DNA of 64,000 nucleotides from Cutibacterium acnes (GTDB lineage: Bacteria > Actinomycetota > Actinomycetes > Propionibacteriales > Propionibacteriaceae): contig NZ_CP023676.1 in the NCBI RefSeq assembly GCF_003030305.1, positions 992,001 through 1,056,000 of the forward strand, in the 5' to 3' direction. The notes under the pieces are model-generated. The model was not told where the DNA came from, did no database searches, and worked only from the letters and a program-made list of their open reading frames with translations. Position numbers and translations under genes: made by a program. Shown one piece after another: positions 27,157 through 35,221 of this stretch (its first letter is position 1; each line of letters starts with the position of its first letter).

Positions 27157-28122
27157 TCAGATCAGCCGCTTTGCGAGCTGACGGTACCGCTCCACTTTGG
27201 TCTGCACGTTGTCGATGTAACTGATGAGCATCAACTCGTCGACGTGGTGAGCATCCTGGAAGGCGGTGAGTTTGTCGGCCACCTCGTCGTAATCCCCAAC
27301 GAAAATCGTGTCCTCGTTCGATAGGACGTAGCTCGTCAGCAGCGAACGGGTCTCTGCGTCCATTTGAGAGGCCGTGACAAAGGTTACCGGCCGCCCCGTC
27401 CCCAGACTCACCCGGAAGTTCGCCGCCATGAGCGACTGCTCCAAGGCCTCCTGTCGTGTCGGAGCAGCCGATACACACACTGCCGAGAGGGTCCTGCCGG
27501 GGAAGCCGTCGGACAGGTGCGCGCGGTAGTGATCCATGATCCCGGTGTCCTGGCGCCCGGTGAAAAACTGGGCGTAGGCGCAGTCCATACCCTGCTCACC
27601 AGCCCACGCCGCTGACTGGCCCGACGATCCCAGCAGCCACGTCTGTGGCTGGATCTGACCTGCCGGGGTCACGACGACCTTTGCGTACGGATGCTTCGGC
27701 GGCAGCGTTTCGCGCACGAACCCTACCGTTTCGGCGATGAGGGAATTAATGGCCTCAGGGCGGATGACCTGCCCCTGATTGAGGGCATGGGCGGAGAGCA
27801 TGTCACCGCCGGGAGCTCGGCCCAGCCCCATGTCGATACGATCACCGAAGAACGCTGTGAGGGTCGAAAACCGTTCCGCCATTTGCAGGGACCCGTAGTG
27901 CATGGCCATCACTCCGCCAGACCCAAGCCGGATCGACTGCGTCGCCGTCGCGATGCGCGCCATGAGCAGATCTGGCGCACTCGACAGGAAGTGGTCGGTG
28001 TTGTGGTGCTCGGCCAACCAGAACCGGTGGAAACCGATCTCCTCAAGTTTTTGTGCCAAGGTGACGGTCTCGTCAAGGGTTTGGGTGACGTCATGTCCGA
28101 CAAACAGCGGAATCTGCTCCAA
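27157..28122 (-). CDS. LLM-class flavin-dependent oxidoreductase (luciferase-like)
   Basis: A 321-aa TIM-barrel flavoprotein using reduced F420 or FMN; substrate unknown. Motifs are FWLAEHHN, RLGSGGVMAMHYGSLQMAERF and GRAPGG. Relatives start M-K-L-S-x-L-D/E, and the sequence upstream reads SKLSALEQ in frame. The position expected for the initiator (complement of 28135-28137) is TCG, although AAAGGA (complement of 28146-28151) is ideally spaced from it. The usable start is therefore TTG 28122 or possibly CTG 28131, or the start codon has been lost. It lies downstream of otsA on the same strand. Confidence 0.82.
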   Translation of the reverse strand: MEQIPLFVGHDVTQTLDETVTLAQKLEEIGFHRFWLAEHHNTDHFLSSAPDLLMARIATATQSIRLGSGGVMAMHYGSLQMAERFSTLTAFFGDRIDMGLGRAPGGDMLSAHALNQGQVIRPEAINSLIAETVGFVRETLPPKHPYAKVVVTPAGQIQPQTWLLGSSGQSAAWAGEQGMDCAYAQFFTGRQDTGIMDHYRAHLSDGFPGRTLSAVCVSAAPTRQEALEQSLMAANFRVSLGTGRPVTFVTASQMDAETRSLLTSYVLSNEDTIFVGDYDEVADKLTAFQDAHHVDELMLISYIDNVQTKVERYRQLAKRLI

Positions 28123-28178
28123 GGCGCTCAGTTTCGACGGTCTCGTCCTTTCTCATCTGGTGGTCCAGCCATGTGCCC

Positions 28179-29582
28179 TCACTGGCCTTCTAGCTCGGTG
28201 AGGAAGTTGTCTGCCCAGACATCGATCGTCTTGTCGAAGACTTGACGACGCATGGAACGCATCTTGCGGGCCTTGATCTTGGGGGAGTCCGTAAGCGCTT
28301 TCATGATGGTGGCCTTCATACCGTCAATGTCATACGGGTTCACCATGTAGGCCTGCTTGAGCTCACGGGCCGCACCAGCGAACTCGGAAAGTACCAGCGC
28401 GGAGTCGTCGTTCGAGCGGCAGGCAATGTACTCTTTGGCGACCAGGTTCATGCCGTCACGTACCGGGGTGACGAGCATAAGATCAGCCATCTGGTACATC
28501 GCTGCTAGCACTTCACGCGGAACTGACTCATTGCGGTAGACCAGCGCGCGGTTGGCGATCGACCCGACCTTCGAATTGATCTGGCCGACGAGCAGGTTGA
28601 TGTCGTCGCGCAGGATCTTGTATTCCTCGACGCGTTCCCGCGACGGGGTGGCTAGCTGTAGGAAGACGACCTCGTGGGGATCGAGCTTGCCCTCTTTGAA
28701 CAGCTCTCCGACGGCACGGATACGTTGGCGAAGACCCTTGGTGTAGTCGAGACGGTCGACGCCGAAGATGATCGTTCCTGGGTGACCTAGGTCCTCGCGA
28801 AGCTTGGCAGCCTCAGCCTTGACTTTCTCTGAGGTGGCCAGTTCATGGAAACCACGTGAGTCAATCGAGATCGGGAAGTCACGGATGACGACGGTGCGGC
28901 CATCCGGGGTATGAGCGCGACCACGAGCGGCAGTGACCCCCGGGCGGTGCCTTGCCAAGCGCTGGAAATTGGCAGCAGCTCCGGGAGTCTGGAACCCGAT
29001 GAGGTCAGCTCCCAGCAAGCCCTCGACGAGCTCTTCGCGCCACGGCAGACGGCTGTAAAGCTCAATCGGCGGGAACGGAATGTGAAGGAAGAATCCAATG
29101 CGCAGATCTGGTCGCATCTCACGCAGGTACTTCGGTACGAGGTTGAGCTGGTAATCCTGCACCCACACGGTGGCGCCCTCTGCGGCCTGTTCAGCAGCTT
29201 GCTCGGCAAACCTCTTGTTGACCTTCTGGAATGCGTCCCACCACTCACGGTGGAAGACTGGCTCGACAATGCAGTCGTGGTACAGCGGCCACAGGGTCGC
29301 GTTAGAGAACCCCTCGTAGTACTCCTCGACCTCCTGGGCGCTCAGTGGCACCGGGTGGATGTCATAACCGTCATGGTGGAAGGGTTTGACGACTTCGTCA
29401 GGCGCGCCATGCCATCCGATCCATGCGCCGCCCTTGCGTTGCATGACAGGCTCCAAAGCGGTGACGAGGCCGCCGGGGGAGGACTTCCAACTAACGCTGC
29501 CGTCGTCGTCGACCTTGCGGTCTACGGGTAAGCGGTTTGCAATGACAAGGAAGTCGACCTTGTCCTGGACGGTCTCCGACAT
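28179..29582 (-). CDS. otsA: trehalose-6-phosphate synthase
   Basis: GT20 retaining glycosyltransferase of 467 aa joining UDP-glucose and glucose-6-phosphate. Visible motifs are VIANRLPVDR at the N-terminus, IGWHG, VWVQDYQLNLVP, FFLHIPFPP, the donor-binding GVDRLDYTKGL and LVTPVRDGMNLVAKEY. With otsB, transcribed divergently, it makes trehalose, a compatible solute and reserve. ATG 29582. Confidence 0.95.
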   Translation of the reverse strand: MSETVQDKVDFLVIANRLPVDRKVDDDGSVSWKSSPGGLVTALEPVMQRKGGAWIGWHGAPDEVVKPFHHDGYDIHPVPLSAQEVEEYYEGFSNATLWPLYHDCIVEPVFHREWWDAFQKVNKRFAEQAAEQAAEGATVWVQDYQLNLVPKYLREMRPDLRIGFFLHIPFPPIELYSRLPWREELVEGLLGADLIGFQTPGAAANFQRLARHRPGVTAARGRAHTPDGRTVVIRDFPISIDSRGFHELATSEKVKAEAAKLREDLGHPGTIIFGVDRLDYTKGLRQRIRAVGELFKEGKLDPHEVVFLQLATPSRERVEEYKILRDDINLLVGQINSKVGSIANRALVYRNESVPREVLAAMYQMADLMLVTPVRDGMNLVAKEYIACRSNDDSALVLSEFAGAARELKQAYMVNPYDIDGMKATIMKALTDSPKIKARKMRSMRRQVFDKTIDVWADNFLTELEGQ

Positions 29583-29724
29583 CTTTGATCACACCTCTCA
29601 TGGCGGTCATGCTGTGCAGCAAGGCCACTTTCACGCTACCAACCGTTGGTTCCCATTCGAGGTTATTCTTTGCTATTTGGCGGCTCGGACCCACCATGAG
29701 TCTGGTATGTGTGACGATTGCCTC

Positions 29725-30600
29725 ATGACGGACCGTCCTGTACCAGCCGATAAGTCGTGGACCGCTTTGACCGATGCCGGAAGGGGGATCCTGGACGCTG
29801 TGGCGACTGCTCCGGCCACCGTTGTGCTCGCATTAGACTTTGATGGGACCTTGGCTCCCATCGTTGACGATCCTGCTGCCTCGACGATGGCACAGGAGTC
29901 CCGGGAAGCGATGTCCCGCATGGACGGCAAGTTAGCCGCGATGGCCATCGTCACCGGACGAGAGGTTGCAGCAGTGCGACGTATGACGGCCGTCGACCAG
30001 CAAGCAGGCTTAGAGCACTTGGTGGTGCTTGGACAGTACGGAGTGGAGCGATACGACGCTGCCTCTGGTGTCCTGCGAGATCCGGAAGTTCCTGAAGCGG
30101 TGCGCCTCGCCAAGGGGCGTCTTGAAGAGCTTGCGGAGGAGCTCGGCCGGGAGGATCCGCGAGATAAGGGTTGTTGGATCGAGGACAAAGGGCGCGCCGT
30201 CGCACTGCACACCCGGCGAGCCTCCGACCCGACTCATGCCCTGGCTACCGCCGTGCCGAGGGTGCGTGAGATCGCCACCGACCTGGACCTGCACGGTGAA
30301 GATGGGCGCAATATCATCGAGGTGAAATCGGCCGTCACGACGAAGGCTCAGGCCTTACGCGAGCTCATTGACGAGGTCGAGCCGCAGATTCTTATCATGT
30401 GCGGTGATGATTTGGGTGATGTCCCTGCTCTCGAAGTGGTAGCCGAGTGGATCAATGCGGGGCACCCTGGTGCCCGCGTGGTCAGTTTCTCCGGGGAGCA
30501 GCCATTAATGGCTGACTACGCCGATGTCATCTGTGATCAGACCGAGGGGATCTCAGCCTTTCTGAGAGACCTCGCAGATCGCGTCTGTGTCGAAATGTGA
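29725..30600 (+). CDS. otsB: trehalose-6-phosphate phosphatase
   Basis: HAD-superfamily phosphatase of 291 aa completing trehalose synthesis. HAD motif I is LDFDGTLAPIVDDP near residue 39, motif II is IVTGR, and the C-terminal motif is CGDDLGDVPAL. ATG 29725 is chosen because homology starts shortly after; ATG 29707 in the same frame is possible, and the open frame to 29386 overlaps otsA. Divergent from otsA across 142 bp. Confidence 0.92.
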   Translation: MTDRPVPADKSWTALTDAGRGILDAVATAPATVVLALDFDGTLAPIVDDPAASTMAQESREAMSRMDGKLAAMAIVTGREVAAVRRMTAVDQQAGLEHLVVLGQYGVERYDAASGVLRDPEVPEAVRLAKGRLEELAEELGREDPRDKGCWIEDKGRAVALHTRRASDPTHALATAVPRVREIATDLDLHGEDGRNIIEVKSAVTTKAQALRELIDEVEPQILIMCGDDLGDVPALEVVAEWINAGHPGARVVSFSGEQPLMADYADVICDQTEGISAFLRDLADRVCVEM

Positions 30601-31145
30601 TATGTAATCTCGTAATATAAGATAAATTCGGCATTTTCTTGAAAGGTCAGGGCAGCTGTGCTTGCATGCTTTCTGACGCCATTGATGACTGACGCCGCAC
30701 GGAGTAGCTCGAAAACCGGTAAATGTTGCGGTTCGGTCGGTGGTCGTGGCTAATTGGCGGAAAGGTGGAATGGTGAGCACACGCCGTGTCTGGAGTAATC
30801 GTGCCGGTCAATCGGTTATGACCTCCGCCATGATGGTGTGTATATGTCGGTGTTGTTGCTGATTTAGCCAGCACGCCGAGCATGAGCGGCTCCGTGGATG
30901 CATATCGCTCTCGTGTCTGAAGAGGTGCGCATCATGATCCATGACATTCGGTGATCGTAGTCAAGGTGACTTCTGTATTGGAGTCGTCGAAACGTCGTGA
31001 ATGGAATTCGCCATGACCCGTACCGGCCATCTTGTTGGAAAGAGGTGATGCCGGTCGGAAGATTACCGCCGAAAAGACATGACCCCACACTTACGCATAT
31101 CAGCAATTGCAATCACCGGATAGTCAATCGAAAGGACTTATCACC
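30601..31145. other. long leader region of cysK
   Basis: This 545-bp spacer has lower GC at its start. It contains the polycysteine mini-ORF at 30830-30862 and a possible hairpin at 31022-31055 (ACCGG-C-CATC paired with GATG-CCGGT, one bulge). An 18-codon frame at 30899 (MHIALVSEEVRIMIHDIR) has no ribosome binding site and is probably noise. AAAGGA lies just before the cysK ATG. No other gene is visible. Confidence 0.5.
30830..30862 (+). CDS. polycysteine leader peptide, candidate cysteine attenuator
   Basis: ATG-ATG-GTG-TGT-ATA-TGT-CGG-TGT-TGT-TGC-TGA encodes MMVCICRCCC: five of ten residues are Cys, three of them consecutive before the stop. TATGAC (30817-30822) lies 7 nt before the first ATG, as expected for a leaderless transcript. 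It is in the leader of cysK, cysteine synthase. Polycysteine leaderless short ORFs acting as cysteine-responsive attenuators are described in mycobacteria. The role here is inferred from composition and position. Confidence 0.65.
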   Translation: MMVCICRCCC

Positions 31146-32081
31146 ATGGCGAAGATCGCTAACGACGTTACCGAGCTCATCGGCAATACCCCGCTGGTCA
31201 AGATCAATAAACTGTTCCCGGACTCCCAGGCCACCGTATTGGCCAAGCTCGAGTTCTATAACCCGGCCTCGAGCGTCAAGGACCGTATCGCTACGTCGAT
31301 CGTTGACGCGGCTGAGGCTTCCGGCCAGCTCAATCCGGGAGGCACGATTGTTGAAGCCACGTCCGGTAATACAGGTGTCGGTCTGGCTCTGGTTGGTGCG
31401 GCTCGCGGTTACAAGGTCATCATCACTATGCCTGAGACAATGTCGAAGGAGCGCCGCGCCATCATTCGTCTGCTGGGTGCCGAGCTGGTGCTCACCCCAG
31501 GCGCTGACGGCGTGCCAGGAGCCAACAGCAAGGCTGCCGAGATCGTCGAGAATACCCCCGGTGCCATCCTGGCCAGCCAGTTCGATAACCCCGCTAATCC
31601 TGCGATCCATCATGATTGCACTGGTGAGGAGATCTGGAACGATACCGAGGGCGAGGTCGACGCCATCGTCGCCGGTATCGGTACCGGTGGCACCATCTCT
31701 GGCGCTGGCAAGTACCTCAAGGAGAAGGATCCCGAGATCAAGATCTTCGGTGCCGAGCCCGCCGAGTCCCCCGTCATTACTAAAGGTGACAAGGCTCCGC
31801 ACAAGATCCAGGGCTGGGGCCCGGGCTTTGTCCCGGATAACCTCGACAAGTCCGTCGTTGACGGGATCCTGCTGGTTCCCGGTGATGAGGCCATCGCCTT
31901 CGCCCGTCGCGCTGCCGCAGAAGAGGGCATTATCACGGGTATCTCCGGTGGCGGGGCCCTGCAAGCTGCCGGTCAGGTAGTCGCTCGTCCAGAGTTTGCG
32001 GGAAAGACGATCGTCGTCGTTATCGCTGACACTGGTGAGCGCTACCTGTCGACCGCTCTCTTCGAAGGCCTCCTCGATTGA
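31146..32081 (+). CDS. cysK: cysteine synthase A (O-acetylserine sulfhydrylase)
   Basis: PLP enzyme of 311 aa making cysteine from O-acetylserine and sulfide. The PLP Lys is K45 in SSVKDR, the substrate loop is TSGNTG, the phosphate-binding GIGTGGTISG, and SGGG near the C-terminus. ATG 31146 has AAAGGA upstream. No cysE follows in the window, so O-acetylserine comes from a gene elsewhere. Probably controlled through the upstream polycysteine leader. Confidence 0.95.
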   Translation: MAKIANDVTELIGNTPLVKINKLFPDSQATVLAKLEFYNPASSVKDRIATSIVDAAEASGQLNPGGTIVEATSGNTGVGLALVGAARGYKVIITMPETMSKERRAIIRLLGAELVLTPGADGVPGANSKAAEIVENTPGAILASQFDNPANPAIHHDCTGEEIWNDTEGEVDAIVAGIGTGGTISGAGKYLKEKDPEIKIFGAEPAESPVITKGDKAPHKIQGWGPGFVPDNLDKSVVDGILLVPGDEAIAFARRAAAEEGIITGISGGGALQAAGQVVARPEFAGKTIVVVIADTGERYLSTALFEGLLD

Positions 32082-32142
32082 GGACATATTCGTGAGGTAT
32101 ATGACCGGCATCGTTTGGGGTGCTGGCCATGGCATGACCCTG

Positions 32143-33555
32143 TTACGACGATAAGCGGCCATGCGTGGTTACGACACCGGCGATGATCTTCAGCGCGGAA
32201 GCAAGGGTCGCGTCGTCGTGGCTGCCGAAACCTAGGACGATCCCTGCCACTCCGGCGTCGCTAGATCCCCAGTATGCTGACAATGGTGTGACGCCGACTC
32301 CCTCCTGCCGACATCGCTGGACGACGTCATCCTCGGACCCATCAAATACCAGGACAGCGTGCAGCCCGCCGTCGATCGGTTGCAGGGTTGTCCCCGGTAA
32401 CGATCCCAAGGTGTCGATGACGGTGCGGCGTCGACGTCGGTAGACCTGACGCATTCGTTGGGTGCGCCGGCGCAGCGCTCCAGTGGAGAGGTAATCCGCC
32501 ACGGCTTCTTGGACGATGGCTGGAACGGGTTGGCCGGTAGCTCGACGCTGCCGAGCGAAGGAATGGACGAGATCAGGAGGTACGACAAGATAGCCACACC
32601 CGAGCGCTGGGGTGAGCACGGAGGAGAAGGTTCCTAACAGGATGGTGTGCTCTTCGTCTAGGGAGGCCAGGGCGGGCAGAGGCGCGCCTACATGACGCAG
32701 TTCAGAATCGAAGTCGTCTTCGACAATCCAGCATGAGGCCATCTCCGCCCACTCGATGACGGCTGCTCGGCGGCTTGCTGACAGTGACCCGCCCCACGGG
32801 TACTGGTGGCTCGGGGTGATGAGCACAGCGTCTAGGCGCTTCCTATCACGTCCGGTGGGGAGGCTGGCAGGGTCCAGACCTTGGTCGTCGGTCGGCAGCC
32901 CGACGATCCGATGCCCGAGGGCCGTCGGTACCCTCCTCAGGCTGGGGTATCCCGGGCTTTCCACACCGATCGTCAGGCGGCGGGACCCATCACACAGCAC
33001 CTGGATGAGCTCTGCCAGCCCTGCTCGGGCGCCTCCAGTGACGACGACCTGACGCGGATCGGCCAGTAGGCTGCGCATCTGACGCAGATGTTCGGCAATT
33101 TCGTGGCGCAGGTGCGGTGAGCCCAGCGGGTCGGTGATACGGGACGGGTTGACGCAACTTCGATGCCAAGCCGAGCGCCATGCCGAGTTCGCCAGTCCAG
33201 CGGTGTCCGGGACTCCAGGGGTGAGGTCGATTCCCCGATGGCGTTGAGGTCGGGGGACCGATGCCGTGGTGGCAGAGCGACGGTGAAGGCCACGCAGGTC
33301 GGGATTGATCTGGGTCCCTGAGCCGGCGGCGGCCACGAGATAGCCCTCCGCTTCAAGCTGTTCGTAAGAGGCGACGACGGTTCCCCGTGACACCCTGAGT
33401 TGTGCTGACAGGACTCGGGTGCTTGGTAGGTGATCCCCGGGAGCGAGTACGCCGTCCATAATGAGTCCACGCACTTCTTCGCAGATCCGGACCGGTAACG
33501 GTCGCGGATCGTCAGGCAGGTGTAGCGGCAGGTCGACGACGAGGTCTGGTCTCAT
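32143..33555 (-). CDS. pdxR: MocR-type regulator of PLP synthesis (PdxR)
   Basis: A 470-aa regulator with an N-terminal GntR winged helix (about 10-75; LPVRICEEVRGLIMDG, STRVLSAQLRVSRGTVVASYEQL) fused to a fold-type I aminotransferase-like domain with the PLP region HQYPWGGSLSASRR and DDFDSEL. Divergent from pdxST, the arrangement of PdxR activators that sense PLP. Two direct repeats matching the corynebacterial PdxR motif lie between the genes. Confidence 0.9.
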   Translation of the reverse strand: MRPDLVVDLPLHLPDDPRPLPVRICEEVRGLIMDGVLAPGDHLPSTRVLSAQLRVSRGTVVASYEQLEAEGYLVAAAGSGTQINPDLRGLHRRSATTASVPRPQRHRGIDLTPGVPDTAGLANSAWRSAWHRSCVNPSRITDPLGSPHLRHEIAEHLRQMRSLLADPRQVVVTGGARAGLAELIQVLCDGSRRLTIGVESPGYPSLRRVPTALGHRIVGLPTDDQGLDPASLPTGRDRKRLDAVLITPSHQYPWGGSLSASRRAAVIEWAEMASCWIVEDDFDSELRHVGAPLPALASLDEEHTILLGTFSSVLTPALGCGYLVVPPDLVHSFARQRRATGQPVPAIVQEAVADYLSTGALRRRTQRMRQVYRRRRRTVIDTLGSLPGTTLQPIDGGLHAVLVFDGSEDDVVQRCRQEGVGVTPLSAYWGSSDAGVAGIVLGFGSHDDATLASALKIIAGVVTTHGRLSS

Positions 33556-33568
33556 GACGGTGGACCGA

Positions 33569-33593
33569 AAAGTGGTCTAACGAAAGTGGTCAT
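33569..33593. promoter_or_regulatory. PdxR operator: two direct repeats
   Basis: AAAGTGGTCTA (33569-33579) and AAAGTGGTCAT (33583-33593), 14 bp apart start to start, lie in the pdxR-pdxS spacer. The first matches the motif AAAGTGGW(-/T)CTA reported for Corynebacterium glutamicum PdxR. Activation of pdxST and autoregulation of pdxR are the expected roles. Confidence 0.7.
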
Positions 33594-33638
33594 ATATGGA
33601 TCTTGTCATGAACCACAATCGTGGATTTCATGGGGTCC

Positions 33639-34544
33639 ATGAGTGAACACATCCCTGCAACGAATAGCACTGGAACGACACGAGTCAAGCGTGGACTGGC
33701 CGACATGCTCAAGGGTGGCGTCATCATGGACGTCGTCACCCCCGAGCAGGCGAAGATCGCCGAGGATGCCGGAGCTTGTGCCGTTATGGCCCTGGAAAGA
33801 GTCCCTGCCGATATCCGAGCTCAGGGTGGCGTGGCAAGGATGAGCGACCCCGACCTTATCGAGGGCATCATCGAGGCTGTCTCCATCCCTGTGATGGCCA
33901 AGGCCAGGATCGGCCACTTCGTCGAGGCTCAAGTGCTCGAGTCCCTCAGGGTGGACTTTATCGATGAGTCGGAAGTGCTTAGCCCGGCTGACTACGCCAA
34001 TCACATCGATAAGTGGGCCTTTGGCGTCCCCTTCGTGTGTGGGGCGACGAACCTGGGTGAGGCTCTGCGCCGCATCACCGAGGGCGCTGCGATGATCCGA
34101 TCTAAGGGAGAGGCGGGCACCGGAGATGTTTCCGAGGCCGTCCGTCACCTGCGTACCATCCGTGCTGAAATGGCGCGGTTGAGCAGCATGTCTCCCGACG
34201 AGCTCTATGTTGCGGCCAAAGAGCTGCAGGCTCCTTACGACCTCGTTGCCGAGGTAGCTCGCACGGGAGAGCTGCCGGTGGTGCTTTTTGTCGCTGGGGG
34301 AGTGGCCACTCCCGCCGATGCCGCCCTGGTTATGCAGATGGGGGCCCAGGGCGTCTTCGTGGGTTCGGGCATCTTCAAGTCCGGTAACCCGGCCGCTCGG
34401 GCCGCGGCTATCGTCAAGGCAACGACCGCCTACGATGATCCCGACACAATTGCCGAGGTTTCTCGTGGTTTGGGCGAGGCCATGGTCGGCATCAATGTCG
34501 CTGATGTACCAGCCCCGCACCGTCTGGCTGAGCGAGGTTGGTGA
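33639..34544 (+). CDS. pdxS: pyridoxal 5-phosphate synthase subunit PdxS
   Basis: Synthase subunit of the deoxyxylulose-independent PLP pathway, combining ribose-5-phosphate, glyceraldehyde-3-phosphate and ammonia. Nearly the whole 301-aa chain matches the highly conserved family ([73 protein letters not shown]). ATG 33639 is preferred; ATG 33630 and GTG 33621 are in frame. Operon with pdxT. Confidence 0.95.
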   Translation: MSEHIPATNSTGTTRVKRGLADMLKGGVIMDVVTPEQAKIAEDAGACAVMALERVPADIRAQGGVARMSDPDLIEGIIEAVSIPVMAKARIGHFVEAQVLESLRVDFIDESEVLSPADYANHIDKWAFGVPFVCGATNLGEALRRITEGAAMIRSKGEAGTGDVSEAVRHLRTIRAEMARLSSMSPDELYVAAKELQAPYDLVAEVARTGELPVVLFVAGGVATPADAALVMQMGAQGVFVGSGIFKSGNPAARAAAIVKATTAYDDPDTIAEVSRGLGEAMVGINVADVPAPHRLAERGW

Positions 34545-34545
34545 G

Positions 34546-35151
34546 ATGGCCCCGCTTGTCGGGGTGGTGGCCCTGCAGGGCGGGTTCGCCGAGCACATTG
34601 AGGTTCTCGAGTCGCTGGGGGCCAATACTCGTCGGGTTCGTCGGAGCGCTGATCTTCAGGGTCTCGACGGGATTGTCTTACCAGGCGGAGAGTCGACCGT
34701 TATTGACAAGCTCATGAGGTCGTTCAGCTTGGCGGAACCGCTTAAAGATGCCGTGCGCAGAGGCCTTCCGGTGCTGGCCACCTGTGCTGGGCTCGTCGTG
34801 CTAGCTACTGATCTGGAGGACGCGGCAAAAGGCCAACACACCCTCAGCTTGCTCGACGTTACTGTGCGTCGCAACGCCTTCGGGTCCCAGTTGGATTCCT
34901 TTGAGGGGACCCTCGACATCGACGGGGTTGGGGATGGGGTCTCGGCTACCTTCATCCGGGCTCCCGTCATTACCCGGGTGGGACCCGGTGTCGAGGTCAT
35001 TGCTCAGCTGCCTGACGAGGCAGGCAACGTAAGCGGGGCCATCGTCGGCGTGAGGCAGAGGAACGTCCTCGCCCTGTCATTCCACCCTGAAGAGACTGAC
35101 GACGACCGGGTACACCGCACCTGGTTGCGCCAGGTGTCTGAGGAAGTCTGA
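34546..35151 (+). CDS. pdxT: pyridoxal 5-phosphate synthase glutaminase subunit PdxT
   Basis: Class I glutaminase of 201 aa that feeds ammonia to PdxS. The oxyanion motif is LPGGEST, the nucleophile is C80 in ATCAGLV, and the His/Glu pair lies in SFHPEET. ATG 34546 is one base after the pdxS stop, so translation is likely coupled; the longer open frame into pdxS is not used. Confidence 0.94.
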   Translation: MAPLVGVVALQGGFAEHIEVLESLGANTRRVRRSADLQGLDGIVLPGGESTVIDKLMRSFSLAEPLKDAVRRGLPVLATCAGLVVLATDLEDAAKGQHTLSLLDVTVRRNAFGSQLDSFEGTLDIDGVGDGVSATFIRAPVITRVGPGVEVIAQLPDEAGNVSGAIVGVRQRNVLALSFHPEETDDDRVHRTWLRQVSEEV

Positions 35152-35183
35152 CAGTTACCGCAAGGGCTCATGACGACCCCTCC

Positions 35184-35196
35184 TGAACACTGTTCA
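35184..35196. promoter_or_regulatory. BioQ-like operator in the bioA promoter
   Basis: TGAACACTGTTCA is a perfect 13-bp palindrome. It closely resembles the BioQ operator core known from corynebacteria (TGAAC-N3-GTTAC). It overlaps the likely -35 TGAACA (35184-35189), 18 nt before TAGCAT (35208-35213), so binding would block bioA transcription. No bioQ gene is in the window. Confidence 0.55.
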
Positions 35197-35221
35197 AGGA
35201 CGGCGGCTAGCATTCCTCGCT

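Noticed and set aside
30899-30955. 18-codon frame MHIALVSEEVRIMIHDIR in the cysK leader
   Set aside because: No ribosome binding site, no -10 at leaderless distance and no compositional signal.
30997-31980. 327-codon + frame across the cysK leader
   Set aside because: Out-of-frame shadow of cysK; its early part has an AGAGG-ATG but low-complexity Ser/Arg composition.
31113-32162. 349-codon minus-strand open frame opposite cysK
   Set aside because: Antisense shadow of cysK caused by codon bias; no motif.
33606-34625. 339-codon minus-strand open frame opposite pdxS
   Set aside because: Antisense shadow of the highly conserved pdxS; no recognisable domain.
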